This document shows positions 13,027-21,363 of a stretch of DNA of 21,385 nucleotides, piece by piece; the stretch's first letter is position 1, and each line of letters begins with the position of its first letter. Source of the stretch: JANYCG01 sp031365665 (GTDB lineage: Bacteria > Pseudomonadota > Gammaproteobacteria > Burkholderiales > Burkholderiaceae_C). Position numbers and translations under genes: made by a program. Under the pieces are notes generated by a model, which was not told the origin of the DNA, ran no database searches, and worked only from the letters and a program-made list of their open reading frames with translations. The stretch lies in assembly GCA_031365665.1 (NCBI GenBank), contig JANLYO010000127.1, positions 1 through 21,385 on the forward strand, given 5' to 3'.

Positions 13027-14178
13027 CTATTCGGGCCGGAAACCGAAGACACCGCCATTGCGGGTGACGACCACGAGTGTGTCGCCCACCAGCACGGGCG
13101 CCGCCACAATGGGAGATCCATCAGTTGAAAGGCGGTTCAAGGGTGCGCCATCTGCGCGGGCCAGCAGATGCACCAGCCCGGTGCTGTCGCCGATGGCAAC
13201 TGACCGGCCCACGACCACAGGCGCCGTGAGGCCGCGATATTTCAGTTTCTCTGAATCCCAGACGCGTTCACCGTCCAGCCTGCGCCAAGCCACGACTTTG
13301 CCGTCGCTTTCAGTGCCAAAGACGAATTGGTCATCGCCGTGCAGTCCTTCGGACCCCACGGCGGGCTTGCTCCATTCGAGCGTGCCCCGCTGCGCATTCA
13401 CACAGCCGACCATGGCCTGATAGGCGCGCACGCAGACACTGTCACCCAAACGGCTGACATGCGAGACGATGTCAACCAGGCGTTCAACGTCATTGGTGCC
13501 GCGCGGAACGGCGATAGGCACTTCCCAACGGCTGCTGCCATTCAGCGGATTCATGCCGACCAAGCGGCCAGAAAGGCCCACCACCAAGGTGTCGCCGACG
13601 GCCAACAAAACGCCAGCCTGACGCAGCACCAAGGGTTCGCCCGGCCGTGCCTGCGTCCAGATTTTGCGGCCAGAAGCGGCGTCATACGCGCTGACAGACC
13701 GGTCTGCGCCGAGCACAAACACACGCCCACCCGCCACCAAGGGGGCCGTGAAACTCAAGGCACCCAGCTTTTGCCGCCACACTTCACGCCCGTTGTCCAG
13801 TGCGACAAGTTCGTTGGACTGGGAAACCACGGCAGCGTACCTGCCGTCGCTGCCAGCCCCGGCAGATAGCGGAGTTGCGAGCGGGGCGCGCCACACATCA
13901 CCACCGGTACGGGCATCCAAAGTTGTCACGACGCCGTCTGAACTGGCCAAGGTAATGTTGGAAGCGTTGGCTTTGACCGCCAAAGGAAACTTCACTTCAC
14001 CCACTTTCGCTGACCACGCCAAACGCACACCGATGAGGGCGGCGTTGGGGGCCAATTCGGCGGGCTTGGGCACTTCGACGGTGCTTCCGCAGGCAACGAG
14101 CAACGCGGCCACGCCGCAAGCCATGGCAAACCGCACGATACGGGTGGCTAAGGGAGTGAAAGGTCGGTGGGAAATCAC
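13027..14178 (-). CDS. bamB: Outer-membrane assembly lipoprotein BamB
   Basis: A 383-residue PQQ-type beta-propeller lipoprotein. The signal peptide has a basic n-region (RIVRF) and the lipobox LVAC with lipidated Cys30. Repeated propeller strands follow, such as VVTTLDARTGGDVWRAP, LVALDNGREVWRQ and VSAYDAASGRKIW. BamB (YfgL) attaches to BamA in the outer-membrane protein insertion machine on the periplasmic side. The start is GTG at 14178, overlapping the upstream gene's TGA as GTGA. An ATG at 14124 would leave a very short signal peptide, so GTG is preferred. Confidence 0.96.
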   Translation of the reverse strand: MISHRPFTPLATRIVRFAMACGVAALLVACGSTVEVPKPAELAPNAALIGVRLAWSAKVGEVKFPLAVKANASNITLASSDGVVTTLDARTGGDVWRAPLATPLSAGAGSDGRYAAVVSQSNELVALDNGREVWRQKLGALSFTAPLVAGGRVFVLGADRSVSAYDAASGRKIWTQARPGEPLVLRQAGVLLAVGDTLVVGLSGRLVGMNPLNGSSRWEVPIAVPRGTNDVERLVDIVSHVSRLGDSVCVRAYQAMVGCVNAQRGTLEWSKPAVGSEGLHGDDQFVFGTESDGKVVAWRRLDGERVWDSEKLKYRGLTAPVVVGRSVAIGDSTGLVHLLARADGAPLNRLSTDGSPIVAAPVLVGDTLVVVTRNGGVFGFRPE

Positions 14179-14867
14179 TTTTTGGTGTCGGTTTGGGTGG
14201 CTGGGGAAGCAGGTTTTGCCTCTGGTACTGGATTGACGCCCAAGGCATTCAGTTTGACTTCGACCAGGCGTCTGTATTCGGTCCGCTCGTCAAACTCTTT
14301 GTAAGCTTTTTCATATTCCGTGCGGGCTTCGGCTTTTTTACCTTGCAACATGAAGGTGTCGCCCTTGCGGTCAGCCACCAGGGCCGAAAACTCAGCCGGG
14401 AACGTGCCTGTCAGTTGTTTCAGCGCTTCGTCATAGGCTTGGTCGTTGATCAGCAGGGCCGCCAGCCGCAGCTTGGCAATTGCCTGATACCCCTCGTCAG
14501 ATGATTTTTCGACGACCCAGGTCAGCGCCATTTTCGATTCGGCAGCCTTGCCCCCTTCAAAATAAGCTTTTCCCGCCAGCAAAGCGCCCTGATGGGCATA
14601 AGCCGTCGACGGGAATTTGTCTTTCATGTCGGCGAAGACACGGTCAATTTTGGCGACATCGCCCGTCTTCACCACCCGGTCAAGTTCGTCAAATAGCGCG
14701 GAGGCTTGGCTTGACTGGTTCACTTGCCAGCGTTGGTACAGGTTCCAGCCGGCAAATGCCGCCAACACAAGGATCAAGGCCCACGTGATGAGGTTGCCGT
14801 ATTGCTTCCAGAAAGCCTTGAGCTGGTCAAGCTGCTCCTGTTCTTCGAGGTCTAATTGATTTGCCAT
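14175..14867 (-). CDS. YfgM-like inner-membrane tetratricopeptide protein
   Basis: A 230-residue protein. A short cytosolic stretch (MANQLDLEEQEQLDQLKAFW) is followed by one transmembrane helix (about 25-43). A periplasmic TPR-like helical domain follows (around GALLAGKAYFEGG, AKLRLAALLINDQAYDEAL and ADRKGDTFMLQGKKAEA), with a Pro/Thr tail. This is the YfgM family; in E. coli YfgM is an ancillary factor of the SecYEG translocon with the chaperone PpiD, in the same hisS-yfgM-bamB order. It lies 12 nt from the hisS stop and overlaps bamB by 4 nt. Confidence 0.93.
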   Translation of the reverse strand: MANQLDLEEQEQLDQLKAFWKQYGNLITWALILVLAAFAGWNLYQRWQVNQSSQASALFDELDRVVKTGDVAKIDRVFADMKDKFPSTAYAHQGALLAGKAYFEGGKAAESKMALTWVVEKSSDEGYQAIAKLRLAALLINDQAYDEALKQLTGTFPAEFSALVADRKGDTFMLQGKKAEARTEYEKAYKEFDERTEYRRLVEVKLNALGVNPVPEAKPASPATQTDTKK

Positions 14868-14879
14868 GGTGTCGATTCG

Positions 14880-16217
14880 TTAACCGTGGGATTGTAGGGT
14901 GCCCGCCCAAGTGCTGATGGCATCAAGTGGGCGCTTGACCTGGGCACCGTTGCCATCGCGCAGGGATTTGACCATCACACAGTTCTCAGCCAGTTCGTCG
15001 GCGCCGAATATCAAGGCAAAACGTGCGCCGCTGCTGTCGGCTTTTTTGAATTGCGACTTCATGCTGCCCTGCCCCTCGGAGGTGCCTGCGTGCATTTGCA
15101 CTGAGACCCCAAGGCCGCGCAAGGTCTGCAAGGACCGCATCGCAAGCTGCCGGGCCGCCACGTCGGGCACCACGGCATACGCATCCGGCAGCGACTCGGT
15201 TGTCGCAACACCCTGCTCGTTCACCAGTTCAAGCACACGCTCCATGCCCATGCCCCAACCCACGGCGGGCGTTGGTTTGCCGCCCAGCAATTCGAAAAGT
15301 CCGTCATAGCGGCCCCCCCCGCACAGCGTGCCTTGCGCGCCGAGTTCGTCGGTGACGAATTCGAAAACGGTATGGGAGTAGTAGTCCAGCCCGCGAACCA
15401 GACGCGGGTTGACGGACCATGACACGCCGCACGCCGTCAACAGGGACTTGACGGTGTCGAAGTGTTTGAGCGAGCTTTCCCCCAGAAAACCCAACAATTG
15501 CGGCGCTCCCTGCACCATGGCCTGCATCGCGGGATTTTTGGTGTCCAGAATGCGCAGGGGGTTGGTGTGCAGGCGTCGCTGGGCTTCAGCGTCGAGCTGG
15601 TCAGCATGTTTTTCAAAATAAGTGATGAGCGCTGCCCGGTGCTGCTGCCTCTCGGCAGGAATGCCCAGACTGTTGAGCTCGACGCGAACGTTGCGCAAGC
15701 CAAAATCGGTGAACAGATCTTGCACCAGCAACATCAACTCGGCGTCCAGTTCGGGCCCGGCAAAACCGAGGGCTTCCGCACCCAACTGGTAGAACTGGCG
15801 ATAGCGCCCGCGCTGGGGCCGTTCGTGGCGAAACATCGGGCCCATGTAATAGAGCCGCCTGCCGCCCTCGTAAGTCAAGTTGTGCTGGATCGCCGCGCGC
15901 ACAACGCCCGGCGTGTTCTCCGGCCGCAGTGTCAGTTGCTCACCGTTGAGCCTGTCTTCAAAAGAGTACATCTCTTTTTCGACAATATCGGTGGTCTCAC
16001 CCGTCCCCCGTACAAATAGCGCGGTGGGCTCCAAGATGGGCGTGCGGATGCTGCGGTAGGCGTAGCGCCCCATCTGTTTGCGGACTTTTTCCTCCAGCCA
16101 CTCCCAGCGAGCTGAATCGGGCGGCAATATGTCATTCATGCCTTTGACGGCACTGATTTTTTCCACGGTTGCGGACATTTTTTTCTCTGCCTTGGCGGCA
16201 CTGTTGTTGTCTGACAT
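14880..16217 (-). CDS. hisS: Histidyl-tRNA synthetase
   Basis: A 445-residue class II synthetase. It has LRPENTP (97-103), motif 2 GPMFRHERPQRGRYRQFYQ (126-144), the histidine-specific loop VRGLDYYSHT, motif 3-type GGGRYDGL, and a C-terminal anticodon-binding domain from about residue 345. It charges tRNA-His. The start at 16217 gives MSDNNSAAKAEKK before the conserved KISAVKGMNDILP. A second ATG at 16178, preceded by AGAG, is possible. The frame stays open upstream but enters ispG. It lies 10 nt after the ispG stop. Confidence 0.97.
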   Translation of the reverse strand: MSDNNSAAKAEKKMSATVEKISAVKGMNDILPPDSARWEWLEEKVRKQMGRYAYRSIRTPILEPTALFVRGTGETTDIVEKEMYSFEDRLNGEQLTLRPENTPGVVRAAIQHNLTYEGGRRLYYMGPMFRHERPQRGRYRQFYQLGAEALGFAGPELDAELMLLVQDLFTDFGLRNVRVELNSLGIPAERQQHRAALITYFEKHADQLDAEAQRRLHTNPLRILDTKNPAMQAMVQGAPQLLGFLGESSLKHFDTVKSLLTACGVSWSVNPRLVRGLDYYSHTVFEFVTDELGAQGTLCGGGRYDGLFELLGGKPTPAVGWGMGMERVLELVNEQGVATTESLPDAYAVVPDVAARQLAMRSLQTLRGLGVSVQMHAGTSEGQGSMKSQFKKADSSGARFALIFGADELAENCVMVKSLRDGNGAQVKRPLDAISTWAGTLQSHG

Positions 16218-16227
16218 GCGCAAGCTA

Positions 16228-17520
16228 TCAGGCGGTTTCTGCGACAGCTTGTCCGAAGCGCTTTTCAATGTAGTTTTCAACCACCTGTTGGAATTCAGTG
16301 GCGATGGCCTCGCCCCGCAGCGTCATGCGTTTTTCACCATCGATGAATACGGGGGCTGCCGGGGCCTCGCCCGTGCCGGGCAAGCTGATGCCAATGTCGG
16401 CGTGTTTGCTCTCGCCTGGGCCATTGACGATGCAGCCCATCACGGCGACTTTGAGGTTTTCAACACCGGGGTACTTTTCGCGCCACACGGGCATTTGCGC
16501 TCGCAGGAAATCGTCAATCTGTTTGGTCAGTTCCTGGAACGTGGTGCTGGTCGTGCGGCCACAGCCAGGGCAGGCCGTCACACTTGGCACGAAGGTACGC
16601 AAACCGAGAGATTGCAAAATCTCCGACGCGATGACAACTTCTTGCGTGCGTGCCTCACCTGGCGCTGGCGTGAGGGATACGCGAATCGTGTCGCCAATGC
16701 CCTCTTGCAGCAGGATCGACAGAGCCGTGGCGGACGCCACGGTGCCTTTGGCACCCATGCCGGCTTCCGTGAGGCCCAGGTGCAGGGCGTAGTCGCAGCG
16801 TTTGGACAATTCGCGGTACACCGCGACCAAATCCTGCACGCCGCTGACCTTGCACGAGAGCATGATTTGGTCGCCCGCGAGACCCATGGTTTCTGCCAAC
16901 TTCGCAGACTCTATGGCCGAGGTAAGCAAGGCCTCGTACATCACGGCTTTGGCGTCCCAGGGCACCGGGCGCAAGCTGTTTTGATCCATCAGGCGGGCGA
17001 GCAGTTCCTGGTCCAGGCTGCCCCAATTGACACCAATGCGCACGGCCTTTTTCCAGCGGATTGCGGCTTCAATCATCTGGCCGAATTGCCGGTCGTGTTT
17101 ATCGCCTTTGCCGACGTTGCCGGGGTTGATGCGGTATTTGGACAGCGCTTGGGCGCAGTCCGGAAAATCAGTCAATAAGCGGTGGCCGTTGTAATGAAAA
17201 TCGCCGATCAGGGGCACGTCAACACCCATGCGGTCCAGTTGTTCGCGCACATAGGGCACCGCCGCCGCCGCCTCAGGGGTATTGACGGTGATGCGCACCA
17301 TCTCAGAGCCTGCCAAGGCCAGTTCTTTGACTTGAATGGCGGTGCCAACGGCATCGGCTGTGTCGGTGTTGGTCATGGATTGAACCCGCACCGGCGCATT
17401 GCCGCCCACCGTGACGATGCGGTCGCCCCACACCACACTGGCCTGGCGTGACTTTCGGGCCAGCGTTGTGGAGAAAGGAATCGCCTGTTCAGCCGGTTCT
17501 GGGATGGTCCTGTCGTTCAC
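16228..17520 (-). CDS. ispG: 4-hydroxy-3-methylbut-2-enyl diphosphate synthase (flavodoxin)
   Basis: A 430-residue IspG (GcpE). It converts MEcPP to HMBPP in the MEP isoprenoid pathway using a [4Fe-4S] cluster. The cluster cysteines are Cys317 and Cys320 in ACPGCGRT and Cys363 in MGCIVNGPGE. The TIM-barrel N-domain carries QSMTNTDT, FHYNG and RINPGNVG. The start is GTG at 17520, sharing one base with the rodZ TAG. GAGGTG (17526-17531, the last rodZ codons) is 5 nt upstream and fixes the start. Terminal coupling to rodZ is likely. Confidence 0.97.
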   Translation of the reverse strand: MNDRTIPEPAEQAIPFSTTLARKSRQASVVWGDRIVTVGGNAPVRVQSMTNTDTADAVGTAIQVKELALAGSEMVRITVNTPEAAAAVPYVREQLDRMGVDVPLIGDFHYNGHRLLTDFPDCAQALSKYRINPGNVGKGDKHDRQFGQMIEAAIRWKKAVRIGVNWGSLDQELLARLMDQNSLRPVPWDAKAVMYEALLTSAIESAKLAETMGLAGDQIMLSCKVSGVQDLVAVYRELSKRCDYALHLGLTEAGMGAKGTVASATALSILLQEGIGDTIRVSLTPAPGEARTQEVVIASEILQSLGLRTFVPSVTACPGCGRTTSTTFQELTKQIDDFLRAQMPVWREKYPGVENLKVAVMGCIVNGPGESKHADIGISLPGTGEAPAAPVFIDGEKRMTLRGEAIATEFQQVVENYIEKRFGQAVAETA

Positions 17521-18425
17521 TACTTCACCTCGAATCGGGCGACGTTGTCACGTGACACCGCCGCCAGCGAAAAATCTTGGCCGCGCACCTTGACGCTGAC
17601 GGCGTCCGCACGGCCTATGATGATCTTCAGCGGCGCTTGCCCGGTGGCCGCGATGCTCTCACCGGCAGCCAACGTCTTGCGCAACTGGACGGCACCTGCG
17701 CTGTCCGTCACTTCCACCCAGGATGGGCCACGCGCTTCAAAGGCAACCACCCCCTCCAGGCTGGGTTTGATGGCGGCAGGGTTGGAAACGGTTGGGTTCT
17801 GTGGCGCAACAGCCGCCGTTGCAGCGAGCGGCAATGGCGCAGCGCCTTTTTCTGTGCTTGTCGCTTTGCTTGTCCCAGCCAGGGACGGCGCGGCAGCATC
17901 AGGCAGCGCCTGGTGGTTTGGCACGATGTCCTTTTGCGGGGCTGCGGGTACGCCCACAGGTGCGTTGGGCGCCAAAACGCCTGCCTCCTGCACCGCAGAT
18001 GGCAGGTTTCTTTCGGGCAAAAACAATAAAAGCAAGGCACCGGCGACCAGCGCCAAGCCGACGATGACAAAGGGCTTGGAGACCAGCTCCCGCACTGAAT
18101 TGAGCGGCGCGCCGCCGGTGGGCTGGAACGAAGCGTTCAGTTGCCCGTCGTCCGCCTTGAGAACGGTGCGATTGCCCTGTGGCAAGGCCGCCAAAATCGG
18201 CGCCGGGTCAACTTTCAACGTCCGGCAAATGCTCGAAGCCAGGGCACGGGCGAACACGGTGTCGGGCAGTTGGTCAACACGATCCGCTTCCAGCGCTTCG
18301 ATTTTTTTGACCGGTATCTTCAAAGACACGGAAAGCGCGCCAATATGCAGGCCCGCCGCTTCGCGCGCCTGGCGCAGCAGCGCACCCGCAGAGAGGCGAG
18401 GAGCGGCCACGGCAATCTCACTCAT
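17520..18425 (-). CDS. rodZ: Cytoskeletal protein RodZ
   Basis: A 301-residue RodZ. A cytoplasmic Xre-type helix-turn-helix domain (about 10-80: SAGALLRQAREAAGLHI through the SLKIPVKKIEALEADR helix) contacts MreB. One transmembrane helix follows (about 119-137), then a Pro/Ala-rich periplasmic linker and a beta-rich C-terminal domain with WVEVTDSAG and the ARFEVK end. It links MreB to the wall-elongation machinery. The ATG at 18425 gives MSEIAVAAPRLSAG and overlaps pilW by 8 nt. An upstream in-frame ATG at 18443 would deepen the overlap and lacks a better ribosome site. Confidence 0.92.
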   Translation of the reverse strand: MSEIAVAAPRLSAGALLRQAREAAGLHIGALSVSLKIPVKKIEALEADRVDQLPDTVFARALASSICRTLKVDPAPILAALPQGNRTVLKADDGQLNASFQPTGGAPLNSVRELVSKPFVIVGLALVAGALLLLFLPERNLPSAVQEAGVLAPNAPVGVPAAPQKDIVPNHQALPDAAAPSLAGTSKATSTEKGAAPLPLAATAAVAPQNPTVSNPAAIKPSLEGVVAFEARGPSWVEVTDSAGAVQLRKTLAAGESIAATGQAPLKIIIGRADAVSVKVRGQDFSLAAVSRDNVARFEVK

Positions 18426-19272
18426 CAAAGGCGCTGCGCTCATAGGCAGCCGTTTCACGCGCTTGCGCAAAGCGCTTTTTCAACTGTCCGCCGAGCTGCG
18501 CCATCGCGTCGCGGTTTTCCATGCGCCGCTCGATCTTGATGCCCAACCACAGCGACTCGGCGTTGGCGTATTCACTGTTGTTGATGCGCCGCACATAAAA
18601 CTGCGAACGGGCAAATTCCCCGCGTTTGTAGAGCAGGTTGGCCAGGTTGTACCCGGTGATCGGATTGCCGGGATCCAGCTCGTACGAGCGTTGCAAACTC
18701 AGTTCACCTTCTGGCAGCAGGCCAGCGCGTACCTGGCAAACACCCTGCGCCATCCACGACTTCGCGCGGCCGGCGTAGAGGGGGGCGGCAATGGCCTGCG
18801 CCAGCACAGCTTGCGATTCCGGATAACGCGCCTGCTGGCACAGGAGCCAGCCGTAGTTGTGCAAAATGTTGGCATCGCGGGGCGACAAAGCCATTGCCCG
18901 CTTGAAACTCTCTTCGGCCAATTGGGCGTCGTTCAAGCGCATGTAGACCAGGCCGCGCAGGTTGAAGGCCTCAGCAAAGTTGGGATCTGCGGTGAGCGAT
19001 TGCTTCAATTCATCCAGAGCTACGGTGATTTGACCCTGTTCAAAATAACCCACTGCCAGTTCCAGGCGAAGGCGAGCGCGTTTGCGGGTTTCAGGCTCAT
19101 CGGAATCCGTGACCAGGTCGGCCCTGGGTTTGACTGAGTTGGCGTCGTTGGTGGCGCACCCAGAAAGACTGAAACCTGCCAGCAGCGCCAGCACACTGGC
19201 CGCCCCCATAAGCCACCCTGGCGGAAGGCGCGCGCTTTCGCCTTGCCTGGCGTTTTTGACCATGGTTGTCAT
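18418..19272 (-). CDS. pilW: Type IV pilus biogenesis/stability lipoprotein PilW (PilF)
   Basis: A 284-residue TPR lipoprotein. The signal peptide ends in lipobox LSGC with Cys39. Tandem TPRs occupy about 62-230, for example AVGYFEQGQITVALDELKQ, AFNLRGLVYMRLND and ILHNYGWLLCQQARYPES. PilW/PilF is the pilotin that helps the secretin PilQ reach and assemble in the outer membrane. Its place between rlmN and rodZ is shared with other pilus-bearing proteobacteria; E. coli lacks it here. The ATG at 19272 is 4 nt after the rlmN stop. AGGAG at 19283-19287 is 10 nt away, a long spacing that lies inside the last rlmN codons. Confidence 0.93.
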   Translation of the reverse strand: MTTMVKNARQGESARLPPGWLMGAASVLALLAGFSLSGCATNDANSVKPRADLVTDSDEPETRKRARLRLELAVGYFEQGQITVALDELKQSLTADPNFAEAFNLRGLVYMRLNDAQLAEESFKRAMALSPRDANILHNYGWLLCQQARYPESQAVLAQAIAAPLYAGRAKSWMAQGVCQVRAGLLPEGELSLQRSYELDPGNPITGYNLANLLYKRGEFARSQFYVRRINNSEYANAESLWLGIKIERRMENRDAMAQLGGQLKKRFAQARETAAYERSAFDE

Positions 19273-19276
19273 CAAT

Positions 19277-20530
19277 TCAATGCTCCTGGGCAAAATCTAC
19301 ACTCGGGGCCTTGTCGGCCAGTTCCTGGCCGCTTCGCTTTTTGCCGTGGGGCGCTGGCAGGCCTAAACCGCCGGGCTTAGCGATGTACCGCAGAGGCTGC
19401 GCCGTCGCGCTGCGTTGACGCGCCATCCGCTCGGCCACATGGGTGCGGTCATTGACGTCACCGGCCAGTTGCCCGCATGCGGCGTCGATATCGTCACCCC
19501 GTGTTTTGCGCACGGTGGTCACGATGCCCGCAGCGCTCAGTATTTTCGCAAACTCCATGACGGCCGCGGGTTTGGAGCGCAGCAGCCCCGAGGCAGGAAA
19601 CGGGTTGAACGGAATCAGGTTGAATTTGCCCCACACACCGCCGCTGGCGTTTTTCTTCACCAGTTCGACCAGTTCGCGCGCCTGCTCTGGGCGGTCATTC
19701 ACACCATCGAGCATGCAATATTCAAAGGTGACGAAGTCACGTGGCGCGTAGGCAAGATAGCGGTTGCAGGCTTGCAGCAACTCGCCGATGGGATACTTTT
19801 TGTTCAAGGGCACAAGGTCGCTGCGCAGCGCATCGTTGGGCGCATGCAGCGAGACGGCCAGCGCCACCGGGCAATCCTGGGCCAGGCGGTCGATCATCGG
19901 CACGACACCGGAAGTCGATACGGTGACGCGCCTGCGTGACAACCCGTAGGCGTGGTCATCCAGCATGACGCGCAACGCCGGCACCAGGGCCGAGTAGTTT
20001 TGCAGCGGCTCACCCATTCCCATCATGACCACGTTGGTGATCACCCGGTCGGAGCTTGCCCCGGAAGCGGTCAGCTTTTTACCCAAATGGCGCCGCAGGT
20101 AATGCTCGGCAAACCACAACTGGGCGACAATTTCGCCGGTTGTCAGGTTGCGGCTGAAACCCTGGTGCCCGGTTGAGCAAAAACGACAACCCACCGCGCA
20201 GCCCGCCTGCGACGAAATGCAAAGCGTGCCACGGCCTTCCTCAGGGATGAAAACGGTTTCCACCGCGTCAGACCCACCCACGTCAAACAGCCACTTGATG
20301 GTGCCATCGGCCGACGCCTGCTGCGTGTTGACCACGAGCGGCGTGACGTGTGCTGCTGCTTTGAGCTTCTGGCGAAATGGCTTGGCCAGGTCGCTCATCA
20401 GCTCGAAATCGCTGACGCCGTTTTGGTGGATCCAACGGAACAACTGACGCGCCCTGAACGGCTTTTCACCCATGCCTTCGCAAAACGTGACCAAACCGTC
20501 GAGGTCGAATTCGAGCAGGTTGGCCATCAT
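19277..20530 (-). CDS. rlmN: Dual-specificity 23S rRNA/tRNA adenine-C2 methyltransferase
   Basis: A 417-residue radical SAM enzyme. The CX3CX2C cluster motif is CAVGCRFC (Cys111, Cys115, Cys118). The mechanistic cysteines are Cys104 (TLCISS) and Cys352 (DIDAACGQL, the one that becomes methylated). MMGMGEPLQNY and SLHAPND are also present. It methylates A2503 of 23S rRNA and A37 of some tRNAs. The conserved part ends near residue 370; about 47 further residues (basic, with GGLGLPAPHGKKRSGQELAD) extend past the end of E. coli RlmN. Two adjacent ATGs (20530 and 20527) are possible starts. It lies 47 nt after ndk. Confidence 0.96.
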   Translation of the reverse strand: MMANLLEFDLDGLVTFCEGMGEKPFRARQLFRWIHQNGVSDFELMSDLAKPFRQKLKAAAHVTPLVVNTQQASADGTIKWLFDVGGSDAVETVFIPEEGRGTLCISSQAGCAVGCRFCSTGHQGFSRNLTTGEIVAQLWFAEHYLRRHLGKKLTASGASSDRVITNVVMMGMGEPLQNYSALVPALRVMLDDHAYGLSRRRVTVSTSGVVPMIDRLAQDCPVALAVSLHAPNDALRSDLVPLNKKYPIGELLQACNRYLAYAPRDFVTFEYCMLDGVNDRPEQARELVELVKKNASGGVWGKFNLIPFNPFPASGLLRSKPAAVMEFAKILSAAGIVTTVRKTRGDDIDAACGQLAGDVNDRTHVAERMARQRSATAQPLRYIAKPGGLGLPAPHGKKRSGQELADKAPSVDFAQEH

Positions 20531-20577
20531 GGTGGGCAGGCGGCAGTGTCAGCAGGCTTAGGTCAAACCGGCCTGGC

Positions 20578-21003
20578 TCAACGCGAATACACGTTCATGC
20601 CGGGGAAGAAAAAGCCGATTTCGACTGCTGCGGTGGCAGCCGCGTCGGAGCCGTGGACGGCGTTGGCGTCAATGCTGTCGGCAAAGTCTGCGCGGATGGT
20701 GCCGGGCGCTGCTTTTTTGGGGTCGGTGGCGCCCATCAAGTCGCGGTTTTTCAAGATGGCTCCTTCACCTTCGAGGCACTGAATCATCACCGGGCCGGAG
20801 ATCATGAAGCCGACCAAATCCTTGAAAAACGGACGGTCTTTGTGCACGCCATAAAACGCCTCTGCGTCGCCGCGCGACAAATGCACCATGCGGGCGGCGA
20901 TCACTTTGAGGCCAGCGCCTTCAAAGCGGGCGTAAATCTGGCCAATGACGTTCTTCGCGACGGCGTCTGGTTTGATGATGGAGAGTGTACGTTCGACAGC
21001 CAT
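20578..21003 (-). CDS. ndk: Nucleoside diphosphate kinase
   Basis: A 141-residue Ndk. It moves the gamma-phosphate of NTPs to NDPs through a phosphohistidine. The catalytic His117 is in NAVHGSD, and TLSIIKPDAV, the Arg/Thr site GATDPKKAAPGTIR, and GFFFP near the end are standard. The ATG at 21003 is supported by AGGA at 21011-21014 with 7-nt spacing and by full family length; the frame stays open upstream without homology. It is the first gene of the ndk-to-der run. A TAAAAT at 21059-21064 on the minus strand is a candidate -10, 55 nt from the start, without a good -35. Confidence 0.98.
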   Translation of the reverse strand: MAVERTLSIIKPDAVAKNVIGQIYARFEGAGLKVIAARMVHLSRGDAEAFYGVHKDRPFFKDLVGFMISGPVMIQCLEGEGAILKNRDLMGATDPKKAAPGTIRADFADSIDANAVHGSDAAATAAVEIGFFFPGMNVYSR

Positions 21004-21185
21004 TTGAAATTCCTGATCAATAGTTTTTGGTTTCGCTGCCCAATGGGCAAAGCCCCTCATTTTAACCCGGAGCGCCCGCAGCAAGAGATAAACGGGGCGA
21101 ACCGTGCGGCCATGGCCACACGACGGTGGCCTGCGGCAAATTGAACCAGGGCCCGAGCGCTGGAGGAGTGTTTTCAGCGAAATAC

Positions 21186-21248
21186 ATTCACTATATTTAA
21201 TATAGCAATCCATCTATATAATACGTGGCCTAGATGCCAATATTATCC
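21186..21248 (+). repeat. Dispersed bipartite hairpin repeat, copy 2
   Basis: CTATAT (21191-21196)/ATATAG (21200-21205) forms the first hairpin. TGGC (21226-21229)/GCCA (21236-21239) with loop CTAGAT forms the second. It matches 7264-7326 in layout and orientation and shares CGTGGCCTAG exactly. Confidence 0.75.
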
Positions 21249-21283
21249 AGAAAAAGCAAGTGAGCGTCGTTTTTAACGCCAAT

Positions 21284-21302
21284 CATACCCAAAATGGGTA
21301 TG
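21284..21302. repeat. Perfect inverted repeat CATACCCA-AAA-TGGGTATG
   Basis: 8-bp arms and a 3-nt loop, giving a stable hairpin on either strand. No T-run follows directly. It may end a transcript from beyond the right edge or bind a dimeric protein. Confidence 0.45.
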
Positions 21303-21349
21303 ACAAGGACAGGCGTCTTGGCAGAGGCTTTGTACAGAGGCAGCCCAGC

Positions 21350-21363
21350 GGCGTTTTAACGCC
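21350..21363. repeat. Palindrome GGCGTT-TT-AACGCC
   Basis: 6-bp arms and a 2-bp centre. A half-matching CGTTTTTAACGCC recurs at 21268-21280, on the other side of the 21284-21302 hairpin. Confidence 0.35.

Noticed and set aside
11599..13128. 509-codon plus-strand frame opposite der
   Set aside because: Der has intact G motifs on the minus strand; this frame is a codon-bias artefact.
17545..19137. 530-codon plus-strand frame opposite rodZ and pilW
   Set aside because: It spans two well-supported genes on the other strand and shows no domain or ribosome site.
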